A DNA stretch of 64,000 nucleotides from Alcaligenes sp. SORT26 (GTDB taxonomy: Bacteria; Pseudomonadota; Gammaproteobacteria; Burkholderiales; Burkholderiaceae_B): assembly GCF_017377875.1 (NCBI RefSeq), contig NZ_CP070975.1, positions 310,001 to 374,000 on the forward strand, in the 5' to 3' direction. Below are positions 16,335-24,018 of the stretch, in pieces. The notes under the pieces are model-generated. The model searched no databases and was not told where the DNA came from. It worked only from the letters and a program-made list of their open reading frames with translations. The translations under genes were made by a program, and so were the position numbers. Numbering within the stretch: position 1 is the first letter of the stretch; each line of letters starts with the position of its first letter.

Positions 16335-17696
16335 TTAGTTGTACGGCGGTGTGGCTGTACCGATAGGCACAGTCAGCCGTGCTTCCAGCCCCCCGCTTTG
16401 GCGATTGAGCAGTTCCAGAGTCCCGCCATGCTGGGTCGCGATGGCGTTCACAATAGACAAGCCCAGCCCATAACCCGCCTGCTGCTGCGAGCCGCGCCAA
16501 AAGCGGTTCATGGCCAGATCGCGCTCGCGTTCACTTAAGCCGGGGCCGTGGTCCAGCACGCTGATACGTAAAAAGCCCGGTTCATCCGCCTCAATACGCA
16601 GGCTGATCGGTTGTACGGCCTGGGTGTAGCGCAAGGCATTATCAATCAGGTTTTGCACGGCGACAGTCAGCAGGGATTTCTCGATCCGCACTGGGCCGGG
16701 CTTGCTGCATATATCCAGAGTGATCTGGTCGATGGTGTCGCCGTAGATGGCTTTGAGCGCATGCAGGGCGGCGTACACGGCCTCATCGGCCTGGCTGCTT
16801 TCCATGCTGGCACTTTGACCGTCCAGACGGGCCAGTTCCAGCAGTCGTTGCAGAATATTTTGCAGTTGCTGCACGCCTTGATCTGCCTGGCTCAAGGCGG
16901 TATCCAGCGTATTGCGCTCGCCGGGCCGCTGTGCGGCCAGATGGGCGACTTGAATATGGGTTTTGATCCCCGTAAGCGGGGTGCGTAGCTCGTGGGCCGC
17001 GCTATCGGTAAAGCGGCGCTCGCGCATGATGGCGGCTTGCTGGCGCTCCAGCAGTTCCTCGATGGTGCGCAGCAAGGGTTGCAGTTCAACCGGCGCTTTG
17101 ACCTTGGGCAGGGGGCTATCGTCCCCAGGGCGGCGGCGGGACAGCAAATCCCGAATCCGTTCCAGTGGGGCCAGACCGTGCGTAATCCCTATCCATAGCA
17201 GCAACAAGCTGCCAAACAGGGCCACCACAAAGGGCAGGCCTGCCGAGATCATGATTCCCCGCACCAGCGATTCGCGGATTTCGATGCTGTCCGCCGCAGC
17301 GATTTGAATATGACCTTCGCGCAAGACAAAGGTACGCCAGCGCTTGCCGCCGTGCATATGGGTACCAAAACCCAGCGCCACTTGTGACATATCCGGGCTG
17401 CCGGCCGTCCGGCTGACGGCTTGAATTTCCACTTCACTGCGTACCACGCTGATTTCGCAGGCCACACCATCACGGGCAATGATGTCCAAAGGCCGCTCGG
17501 CTGATTGGGCCAGTTCCTGCAAATTCGGAAATTGGGCGACCAGCCCGGCCACCATACGGGCCGACGCCGCCAAGCGGCTGTCCAGCGCTTCACGTAAGGA
17601 CTGGCGTGCATCCATCAGCATCCAGGTGGCTACAGCGCTCCACAGGACTGTCAGGGAGATGCCGATAATCAGCAGCAGTCTAAGGCGTAAGCTCAT
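16335..17696 (-). CDS. Sensor histidine kinase (QseC/PmrB type)
   Basis: A 453-residue membrane kinase. Helix 1 (about 5–28) and helix 2 (about 148–172) flank a periplasmic sensor of about 120 residues. A HAMP-like linker leads to the phosphoacceptor box DSAAHELRTPL (His235), the N box LIDNALRYTQ, and ATP-lid boxes DHGPGL and GYGLGLSIV. The layout matches the QseC/PmrB/TctE group. It follows the response regulator by 12 bases. Because the pair sits between two sulfur-oxidation operons and diverges from ccoN, control of that operon is likely; the signal is unknown. The periplasmic part has a short HMHGGKRW motif that could bind metal. Confidence 0.9.
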   Translation of the reverse strand: MSLRLRLLLIIGISLTVLWSAVATWMLMDARQSLREALDSRLAASARMVAGLVAQFPNLQELAQSAERPLDIIARDGVACEISVVRSEVEIQAVSRTAGSPDMSQVALGFGTHMHGGKRWRTFVLREGHIQIAAADSIEIRESLVRGIMISAGLPFVVALFGSLLLLWIGITHGLAPLERIRDLLSRRRPGDDSPLPKVKAPVELQPLLRTIEELLERQQAAIMRERRFTDSAAHELRTPLTGIKTHIQVAHLAAQRPGERNTLDTALSQADQGVQQLQNILQRLLELARLDGQSASMESSQADEAVYAALHALKAIYGDTIDQITLDICSKPGPVRIEKSLLTVAVQNLIDNALRYTQAVQPISLRIEADEPGFLRISVLDHGPGLSERERDLAMNRFWRGSQQQAGYGLGLSIVNAIATQHGGTLELLNRQSGGLEARLTVPIGTATPPYN

Positions 17697-17708
17697 GGTG
17701 TGGCGGAC

Positions 17709-18371
17709 CTAACCGGCAGGCCCCAGCTTGTAACCCAGGCCGCGTACGGTCTCGACAATATGGCTGCCCAGCTTGCGGCGCAAATGGTAGATATGAACAT
17801 TGATGGCGTTACTTTCCAGGTCCTGGTCGTAACCGTAGACGCTGTCACAAAGTTGTTCTGCACTCAAAATCGAATTGGGTTTATTAAGCAGGGCGCGCAG
17901 CAAGGACAGCTCGCGGCGCGCCAGATTGACCGGCTTGCCATCCAAAGTGACCTGGCCGGTGGACGCACAGAAACTCAGCCGCCCATATTCAATGCAGTCC
18001 GTGTCATGCCCGGCTAGACGCCGGGTCAGCACATGCAGGCGCGCCAGCAGCTCGTCCAGGTCAAAGGGCTTGATGACGTAATCATCGCCCCCGCCCAATA
18101 GCCCCTCGACCCGGTGATGCAGGGCATCGCGGGCCGTCAAAATCAGAATAGGCAGTTTGCGGCCTTGTTCGCGCCAGCGGCGCAGCAGTGTCAGGCCGTC
18201 CTGATCGGGCAAGCCCAGATCCAGAATACAGACATCAAAGTGGGAAGACAGCAGGGCGGTATCAGCCAGGCTGGCCGTGCCGACATGGTCCACCGTCAGC
18301 CCATGCAGTCGCAAGCCCGCCACAATTCCGCTGGCGACAAGCGCATCATCTTCAACAAGTAAAACGTGCAT
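17709..18371 (-). CDS. OmpR-family response regulator (QseB/PmrA type)
   Basis: A 220-residue regulator. The receiver domain (1–115) has the acidic pocket EDD at 7–9, phosphoacceptor Asp51 in CILDLGLPDQDG, Thr in ILTARD and Lys in VIKPFDLDEL. The winged-helix DNA-binding domain (about 125–218) contains RRELSLLRALL and INVHIYHLRRKL. The ATG at 18371 starts directly with MHVLLVEDD; the longer frame from 18407 adds twelve unneeded residues. A CTTAAT-N5-CTTAAT direct repeat, the half-site pattern bound by PmrA/QseB-type regulators, lies 107–123 bases upstream in the shared promoter region with ccoN, consistent with auto- and divergent control. Confidence 0.93.
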   Translation of the reverse strand: MHVLLVEDDALVASGIVAGLRLHGLTVDHVGTASLADTALLSSHFDVCILDLGLPDQDGLTLLRRWREQGRKLPILILTARDALHHRVEGLLGGGDDYVIKPFDLDELLARLHVLTRRLAGHDTDCIEYGRLSFCASTGQVTLDGKPVNLARRELSLLRALLNKPNSILSAEQLCDSVYGYDQDLESNAINVHIYHLRRKLGSHIVETVRGLGYKLGPAG

Positions 18372-18477
18372 TCTCCCCCCTGTAGCGAATGCGGCTTGTG
18401 CAGGCAAAGCCTGATGTTTATTACGTTTCGGCGTTCATGTTAGCAGCCTTGAGGGCAGGGGCGAGAGGGAAAATTCT

Positions 18478-18494
18478 CTTAATTTGGCCTTAAT
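18478..18494. promoter_or_regulatory. PmrA/QseB-type direct-repeat site
   Basis: CTTAAT (18478–18483), five bases, CTTAAT (18489–18494): exact direct repeats with an 11-base period. This is the known arrangement for PmrA/QseB-like OmpR regulators. It sits between the regulator and the ccoN–tsdA operon, 130 bases before ccoN. Confidence 0.6.
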
Positions 18495-18623
18495 CCTGAT
18501 CCTCTACTGTGATGTAGATTGCATTGCATTTGTATCTCGGTACTTACTTTTTTAATAAAACCGGCTTGGGCAATGACGTTTCTCTAGGCTTAGCCGCATG
18601 ACAGATATCGGGCATTTACTCAC

Positions 18624-20219
18624 ATGACTCCTATATTAGGAATATTACTGGCGACCAGTTTTGTCGCCTCTTTGGTGGCACTGGGCATTCTTGTCTGGGC
18701 CGTGGCAAACAAGCTGATCTTCGTTGGGAAGAACGAAGCTGAGACCATCTTCATGAAAGGTGAGCTTGGGCAGCCTGATGATAGTGCTTCCTTTGGGGGG
18801 GAGAACGAAGCACATACTCATCGTTTTGACGTTTTGCGTGCGGGCATTGACCGCAGTGGTCGGGGGCCGGTTCTGCTTCTGGTCACGGTCGGAATTACCT
18901 GGCTGCTGATTGGTTCGGTATTTGGCGTGATGGCCTCGCTGAAGCTGCACTGGCCGGATTGGCTGGCCGATGTGGCACAAGTGACCTTTGGTCGCGCACG
19001 TACCTTGCACCTGAACATCGTGGCCTATGGCTGGCTGTCGGTAACCGGGATTGGTGTGGCTTTATGGCTATTGCCCCGTATTTTTCATACCCCGCTGCGA
19101 CGCCCGAATATGGTTTATGTGGGTGCGGCGCTGTGGACTCTGGGCGTATTGGGCGGCACGATTGCCGTGGCTAATGGCTGGTCCGATGGTATCGAGTGGC
19201 TGGAATTCCCCTGGCAGATCGATATTCTGCTGGCGGTAGGGGGCTTTTTCCTGGCCTGGCCTGCGATTGAAACCGCAGCCAACCGCAAGTCGCGCCATAT
19301 CTATGTGTCGGGCTGGTACTTCCTGGCCGGGATGGTCTGGTTTCCCTTTCTGTTCCTGGTCTCCAACATCCCTGGCCTGCATATCGGTGCTCAACAAGCG
19401 ACGGTGAACTGGTGGTTTGCCCACAACGTGCTGGGTCTGTGGCTGACACCGATGGGTGTGGGCGCTGCCTACTACATCATCCCCAAAATCATCGGCAAAC
19501 CCGTGTATTCCTACAACGTGTCCTTGCTGGGTTTCTGGAGTCTGGCGCTGTTCTACAGCCAGGTCGGTATTCACCACTTGATGGGTGGTCCGGTGCCAAC
19601 CTGGGCCGTCACCTTGTCTGTGGTGCACAGCATCATGATGTTTGTACCGGTGATTGCCGTGGCGATTAACCAGCACGTGACGGTTGCGCAGAACTTGTGG
19701 GCCTTCAAGCAATCCATGGCCCTGCGTTTCGTCTGGATTGGCGCGCTAATGTACACCTTGTCGTCTTTCCAGGGTTCGCTGGAAGCGATCCGTTCGGTGA
19801 ACTCGGTCACGCACTTTACGCATTACACCGTGGGTCACGCTCACCTGGGTGCGTATGGCTTTGTATCCATGGTGATGTTCGGCACGTTGTATTACATGAT
19901 GCCGCACATTCTGGGACGCCGCTGGCCCTTCCCGGCTTTGATCAAGACCCACTTCTGGCTGGTGACTGCAGGCTTCACGATTTACGTGCTGGCCCTGAGC
20001 ATTGCCGGTGTGGTGCAGGGCATGGGCTTGATGGACCCTGGTTCAAGTTTTGGTGAGATCACTCACAAGATGGTTCCCTATCTGGAAGCCCGCTCCATTG
20101 GCGGCACCATGATGACCTTGGGCCATTTCATCTTTGCCGCTCACTTTGCCTTGCTCTTGCTGCGCAAAAATCCCGCAACAACAGCGACTCCAACACTTGC
20201 TCAGGCAGATGCGTCATGA
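18624..20219 (+). CDS. ccoN: cbb3-type cytochrome c oxidase subunit I (CcoN-like)
   Basis: A 531-residue haem-copper oxygen reductase catalytic subunit with about 13 helices. The key ligands are visible: RTLHLNIVAYGW (low-spin haem His), WWFAHNVLGLWLTP (CuB His), QVGIHHLMGGPVP (two CuB His), and FTHYTVGHAHLGAYGF (haem b3 and b His). A Tyr in LALFYSQVGIHH is placed near the active site as in cbb3 enzymes. The N-terminus adds a helix and a short acidic segment before the core. It heads an operon with ccoO, a dihaem cytochrome and tsdA. No CcoP, CcoQ or assembly genes (ccoGHIS) are nearby, so it is probably a specialised second oxidase. Confidence 0.92.
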   Translation: MTPILGILLATSFVASLVALGILVWAVANKLIFVGKNEAETIFMKGELGQPDDSASFGGENEAHTHRFDVLRAGIDRSGRGPVLLLVTVGITWLLIGSVFGVMASLKLHWPDWLADVAQVTFGRARTLHLNIVAYGWLSVTGIGVALWLLPRIFHTPLRRPNMVYVGAALWTLGVLGGTIAVANGWSDGIEWLEFPWQIDILLAVGGFFLAWPAIETAANRKSRHIYVSGWYFLAGMVWFPFLFLVSNIPGLHIGAQQATVNWWFAHNVLGLWLTPMGVGAAYYIIPKIIGKPVYSYNVSLLGFWSLALFYSQVGIHHLMGGPVPTWAVTLSVVHSIMMFVPVIAVAINQHVTVAQNLWAFKQSMALRFVWIGALMYTLSSFQGSLEAIRSVNSVTHFTHYTVGHAHLGAYGFVSMVMFGTLYYMMPHILGRRWPFPALIKTHFWLVTAGFTIYVLALSIAGVVQGMGLMDPGSSFGEITHKMVPYLEARSIGGTMMTLGHFIFAAHFALLLLRKNPATTATPTLAQADAS

Positions 20220-20866
20220 ATCGACTCTTACCATTACTAATCGGGGCTATCGGCGTACTGCTGCTGGCGACCTTGATGCTGGTGATTCTGCCAGCCTGGC
20301 AATTGCGCACGTCCGAGCCACCGGAGCAATTGAAGCCCTATACCGCCCAGCAATTGCTGGGGCGTGACGAGTACGTGGCCAATGGCTGTTTGTACTGTCA
20401 CAGCCAGCAGCCGCGTTCCACCGGTCAAACCCTGTTTGATACGGCACGTGGCTGGGGCCGTGCGTCCACACCGGGCGATTACTTTTACGACTCGCCCCAC
20501 CTGCTGGGCACCATGCGTACCGGTCCCGACCTGTTCAACGTCGGTGCGCGCATGAAAAGCCGTGACTGGCATTTGACCCATCTGTATCAGCCTCGTGCGA
20601 TTTTTGACTGGAGCCTGATGCCGTCCTACCCCTATATGTTCGAGCTGAAAGACCAAGTTGCCGAAGGCGATGTGGTGGTGCGTTTGCCGGAATCCTTGCA
20701 GCCTGCGGGCAAGCATGTGGTCGCCCGCAAGGAGGCCCTGGATTTGGTGGAGTACCTGCTGGCTTTGGACCGCACTTATGCGACCAGCGCCCAGGAGCTT
20801 GATAAACGTGACCGTGGTTACGACCGTCGCGCCGCAGAGGCCTCGACCGAGTCGGGCGCTAAATAG
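20216..20866 (+). CDS. ccoO: cbb3-type oxidase monohaem cytochrome c subunit (CcoO-like)
   Basis: A 216-residue membrane-anchored monohaem cytochrome c. One N-terminal helix (about 5–25) is followed by the haem site CLYCH at 58–62 and the family pattern GRDEYVANGCLYCHSQQ, RTGPDLFNVGAR, then PSYPYMF with the axial Met. The ATG overlaps the ccoN stop (ATGA), so the two are translationally coupled as in other ccoNO operons. It takes electrons from periplasmic donors and passes them to CcoN. The highly charged tail (about 190–216) is typical of the variable C-terminus. Confidence 0.92.
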   Translation: MNRLLPLLIGAIGVLLLATLMLVILPAWQLRTSEPPEQLKPYTAQQLLGRDEYVANGCLYCHSQQPRSTGQTLFDTARGWGRASTPGDYFYDSPHLLGTMRTGPDLFNVGARMKSRDWHLTHLYQPRAIFDWSLMPSYPYMFELKDQVAEGDVVVRLPESLQPAGKHVVARKEALDLVEYLLALDRTYATSAQELDKRDRGYDRRAAEASTESGAK

Positions 20867-20874
20867 GACAAGTC

Positions 20875-21690
20875 ATGACAATGGAAAAAGTTTCTAGTTC
20901 GCCCCAGGTCGAGAATATCGACCCCACCTTTGAGCCGTGGGAACCCCCGCGTCCCATTCCGATTTTCCTGCTCGCCGTTCTGGTGGCCTTGGCCCTGGCT
21001 GGTGTGGGCCTGTACCTGCACGATCTGGCACCGCATGCGGCACCGGATGAGCCTACGGCTCCCATCATCCATTCCAATGCGGGTGGCACGCCTGTGGTGC
21101 CTGCCATTCCTGCCCTGAAAGATGCACCGGTGCTGGTGCATTCCGGGCAGGGCAGTGTCTGGAGCTGTGCGTCCTGCCACGGCGAGGCCGGTGAAGGTGC
21201 GGGCATCACGCCACGTCTGGCCGGTATGCCCGAGGCGTATCTGCTCAAGCAGTTGGAGGATTTTGCTCAAGGTACGCGTTTGAACGAGTCCATGCAGTAC
21301 GTGGCTCGAGGCCTGAAGCCGGACGATATGAAAGAGCTGGCTACCTACTACGCCAAGCTGCCTGCCCCTGCCATCAATGTGCCCAGTTCGGAAGCGAATC
21401 TGGCGCGTGGCGAGGCCCTGTTTCACAAAGGCGATTGGAAGCAGAACGTGCCTGCATGTATCAGTTGCCACGGCAGTCAGGGTGAGGGCGTTGGCACCTC
21501 TTTCCCACCCTTGGCCGCGCAACAGGCGGACTACCTGTTCAGTCAGTTGTCGGCCTGGAAAGGTGGGCATCGTCATAACTCGCCGCAAAGCCTGATGGAT
21601 GACATCGCCTCGCGCTTGTCCTACGAGGACCTGTATGCGGTTTCCTACTACGCCGCCTCGCTGCCTGCTAATGGCAAGCAGGCGAAATAA
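20875..21690 (+). CDS. Membrane-anchored dihaem cytochrome c4-type protein
   Basis: A 271-residue protein. A short cytoplasmic segment and one helix (about 28–50) anchor two c4-like haem domains: CASCH near residue 99 and CISCH near residue 198. The domains share the PRLAG…YLLKQLEDF / PPLAA…YLFSQLSAW pattern of cytochrome c4. It occupies the place of CcoP in the ccoNO operon but lacks the usual CcoP N-terminus; TsdB, the electron acceptor of TsdA, is also a c4-type dihaem protein. I infer that it links TsdA to CcoNO and may act as third oxidase subunit. RBS AGGAC lies before the ATG at 20875; ATG 20881 is a possible alternative. Confidence 0.85.
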   Translation: MTMEKVSSSPQVENIDPTFEPWEPPRPIPIFLLAVLVALALAGVGLYLHDLAPHAAPDEPTAPIIHSNAGGTPVVPAIPALKDAPVLVHSGQGSVWSCASCHGEAGEGAGITPRLAGMPEAYLLKQLEDFAQGTRLNESMQYVARGLKPDDMKELATYYAKLPAPAINVPSSEANLARGEALFHKGDWKQNVPACISCHGSQGEGVGTSFPPLAAQQADYLFSQLSAWKGGHRHNSPQSLMDDIASRLSYEDLYAVSYYAASLPANGKQAK

Positions 21691-21711
21691 GATCAAAACA
21701 GAGAGCTTCTT

Positions 21712-22800
21712 ATGAAAGACACTCAAAACAATGGTCGCAGCAAGCCCGCCATGTCGGGCGGACGCAGACTGGCCTGGGGGGCCGGTATTGGTGTGCTGCT
21801 TTTTGCAATTGGCTATGGCCTGAATGCCAAGGGCTGGTTGTCGTTTTCGTTTGGGTCGCCCGATCAGGCGACGACTCAGATTGGTAATGCAGGCTATAGC
21901 CGCGAGGCGATGGAAGCGGACCGCAAAGTTCAGAGCAAGGATAAGCATGCGGTGACGGCGGGTATGCCAGTGGGGGCGGATGGCTACTATGTGCCGCCAC
22001 CAGAAAGCAGCATTCCCGCTACGCCTTATGGCGAGGCGATTCGTCGTGGTCAGAAGATTTTTATGGAAACGTCGACCACGGTGTCCGATCACGTGGGCAA
22101 TACGTTGGCGTGTGTGAACTGTCACTTGGACGGTGGTCGTCGTGAGCACTCCGCCCCGATGTGGGGGGCGTATGTCAGCTACCCGGCTTATCGCGCCAAG
22201 ACCAAGGCCATCAGCACGCTGGAAGATCGCATTATTGGCTGTTTTACGTTTTCCATGAATGCGCAGGCGTCGCCCTCGGGCATTGCGCCTCCGGCTGGCA
22301 GCGATGTGTATCGCGATTTGATGACGTATATGTACTGGATGTCTGATGGTGCGCCGACGGGGCAGAAGTTACCCGGTGCCGGTTTCCCCAAGGTCAAAAA
22401 GACCGAGCTGGGTTATGACGTAGCCCGTGGGAAAGAGGTCTACACTAATAACTGTGTGCTCTGTCATGCGGTGGATGGTCAGGGGCAGAAGGATGCTGAA
22501 AGTGGAGTCGTGTTCCCGCCTTTGTGGGGGGCTAACTCCTATAACTGGGGTGCGGGCATGGCGCGTATTGATACGGCGGCCGGTTTTATCAAGGCCAATA
22601 TGCCTTTGGGTAAGCCGTTCTCTTTGTCTGATCAGGATGCGTGGGACGTAGCGGCGTATATCAATAGCCATGAGCGTCCCAAGGATGCGCGTCAGAAAGG
22701 CACTGTTGAGGAGGCTCGTGTCGAGTTCCACGATGGTGAGGAAAGCTATTACGGTAAAGATGTGAACGGTGTGATTGTGGGTGGGGGCGTGGAGAAGTAA
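21712..22800 (+). CDS. tsdA: Thiosulfate dehydrogenase TsdA (dihaem cytochrome c)
   Basis: A 362-residue dihaem cytochrome that couples two thiosulfates to tetrathionate. One N-terminal helix (about 20–42) serves as anchor or signal. Haem 1 is CVNCH at 134–138 inside VGNTLACVNCHLDGG, and the unusual TsdA axial cysteine is present as Cys177 in LEDRIIGCFTFSMNA. Haem 2 is CVLCH at 248–252. The APMWGAYVSYPAYRAK stretch is also TsdA-typical. It is the last gene of the ccoNO–c4 operon, 21 bases after the dihaem gene, which implies that electrons from thiosulfate go to this oxidase. It could work in the reverse direction (tetrathionate reduction), but pairing with an oxidase favours oxidation. Confidence 0.9.
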   Translation: MKDTQNNGRSKPAMSGGRRLAWGAGIGVLLFAIGYGLNAKGWLSFSFGSPDQATTQIGNAGYSREAMEADRKVQSKDKHAVTAGMPVGADGYYVPPPESSIPATPYGEAIRRGQKIFMETSTTVSDHVGNTLACVNCHLDGGRREHSAPMWGAYVSYPAYRAKTKAISTLEDRIIGCFTFSMNAQASPSGIAPPAGSDVYRDLMTYMYWMSDGAPTGQKLPGAGFPKVKKTELGYDVARGKEVYTNNCVLCHAVDGQGQKDAESGVVFPPLWGANSYNWGAGMARIDTAAGFIKANMPLGKPFSLSDQDAWDVAAYINSHERPKDARQKGTVEEARVEFHDGEESYYGKDVNGVIVGGGVEK

Positions 22801-22987
22801 GCCTTTGGCCTATCCGCTGTTTGTTTGAAGATGAAATCGCCTCAGTTTCTTTTGGGAACTGGGGCGGTTTTGTTTTGGTTCTCTTCTTCTTCGTTTTGCG
22901 CCGTTGCTGTGTACGGAGCAGAAGGTTTGCTGAGTATGGGGACAAGGAGCGGAGAGGCTGCATGTTTAGATAGTGCCTCGTGAAAAC

Positions 22988-23221
22988 GCCGGTCTGGGCC
23001 GGGGGGCCGTCCTCTGGGCTTGGCTCCTTGCCGGTGCTGCGCACCGGTGCCCTGGTCAGGCTTGCTATTCGGGCGCGCCCTGAACTCGCACGATAGTTTG
23101 TCCCCCGGACAAACTATAAGCGTCGTGCTCAAACAGCAGGGCGCTTGCACCCCGAATAGCAAGCCCGCCTGCGGCAAGAAGCCTGAATCGCCCAGAGGAC
23201 GGCCCCCCGGCCCAGACCGGC
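22988..23221 (-). repeat. Long structured hairpin element, copy 1
   Basis: The outer arm 22988–23019 pairs perfectly with 23190–23221 (32 bp). Nested inside are 23059–23073 with 23151–23165 (15 bp), GCGCCCTG at 23075–23082 with CAGGGCGC at 23137–23144, GCACGA at 23088–23093 with TCGTGC at 23123–23128, and an apical stem ATAGTTTGTCC/GGACAAACTAT (23093–23103 with 23107–23117, loop CCC). A side hairpin CCGGTGC-TGC-GCACCGG is at 23031–23047. The core is homologous to copy 2 read in the opposite direction, hence the minus strand is given by analogy. It could be a REP/MITE-like element or a structured RNA; no known family recognised. Confidence 0.85.
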
Positions 23222-23343
23222 TCACAATGACTATAAATATGCGGCCTTCTTCCTTTTGTGGACTGGCTGTGTGTGGTTCTCTTATTTGCTGTAGTTGCTT
23301 AGGGGCGATTGAGGGGGCGAGGGTTGCTTGTTGATCCTCACTT

Positions 23344-23598
23344 TCAATAGTTGGCGGTGGGGGAGTGGCGGATAGAAAAATCGGTGCCAATTATTAACTG
23401 TCGGGTGCCAGGTGCTTTATGGGAGCATGAAGCTTGCTGAGGATACCCAGACTTAACAAGCAGTCGCGTGTAATTTTGAGCTTGTCGTTTGTCTTTGAAG
23501 CCAAAGTCAAAGCGCTTGTCATGATAATTGTTGTTCAGGTAGCCATAGATAGCGCGAGAGATCTGTGCCGGGATTGATGAAGATAGGCTTGTACGTGA
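23344..23598 (-). pseudogene. Unassigned open frame without start codon, possible gene remnant
   Basis: An 84-codon stop-to-stop frame on the minus strand reads like protein (for example IPAQISRAIYGYLNNNYHD, then RQAQNYTRLLVKSGYPQQ) but has no ATG, GTG or TTG at its beginning and is preceded by an in-frame stop. I do not recognise the family. It lies between the two hairpin elements, so it may be the decayed remains of a gene once carried or interrupted by them. It could also be chance. Confidence 0.3.
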
Positions 23599-23734
23599 TC
23601 AGAGGGGGTGTCATTAATTCCGTGTTCAGGGCAAGTTGAATATCAGCCATTTGCCATTAGCCTTCAGCCATCAGCACTCAGTAATCAACAATTAGCTGCG
23701 GCAGAAGGATTGTTTTTGTAAATAATCGCTGAGA

Positions 23735-23963
23735 GCTGTTTCGGTCCTGCTGGGGTGTCGGGGCGATTCAGAGTACTGGCCGCAGGCGAGGGCTCGATCG
23801 GGGGTGCAAGCATCCTGCTGTTTGAGCACGACGCTTATGGTTTGTCCGGGGGACAAACCATCGTGCGAGTTCAGGATGCGCCCCGATTGAGCCTTCGACA
23901 AGGGGACCGGTGCGTAGCGCCGGCCAGTGCTCAGCCCCGACACCCCAGCAGGACCGAAACAGC
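23735..23963 (+). repeat. Long structured hairpin element, copy 2
   Basis: The outer arm 23735–23764 pairs perfectly with 23934–23963 (30 bp) but has no sequence likeness to the outer arm of copy 1. Inner helices are 23791–23803 with 23881–23893 (13 bp, one G·T), GCATCCTG at 23810–23817 with CAGGATGC at 23872–23879, and an apical stem ATGGTTTGTCC/GGACAAACCAT (23837–23847 with 23851–23861, loop GGG). The strand between helices (TTTGAGCACGACGCTT, 23821–23836) is identical to that of copy 1. Paired differences keep the fold: GC/GC to AT/AT in one helix, A-T to G-C in the apical stem. Confidence 0.85.
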
Positions 23964-24018
23964 GTCTTCCCAGAGACTAATCCTGCAATCACAACCCGTA
24001 ATCGAAAACAAAGCACAC

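Larger units (their letters stand above)
22801..24018. other. 1.2-kb non-coding region holding two large hairpin elements
   Basis: No intact gene is supported between tsdA and the phosphatase gene. The region is dominated by two inverted-orientation copies of a long hairpin element (22988–23221 and 23735–23963) and, between them, a short open frame without a start codon. Several frames that cross the palindromes are by-products of the inverted repeats. Confidence 0.7.

Noticed and set aside
20818-22149. Open frame of 443 codons on the minus strand
   Set aside because: Antisense to the dihaem cytochrome and tsdA genes; His- and Arg-rich with no domain character.
22842-23390. Frames crossing the first hairpin element on both strands
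   Set aside because: They arise because the two arms of a palindrome read alike on both strands; there is no start signal or domain.
22988-23963. Insertion sequence with terminal inverted repeats
   Set aside because: The two elements are inverted to one another, but no transposase frame lies between them, and each copy is itself a complete hairpin, so a standard IS is not supported.
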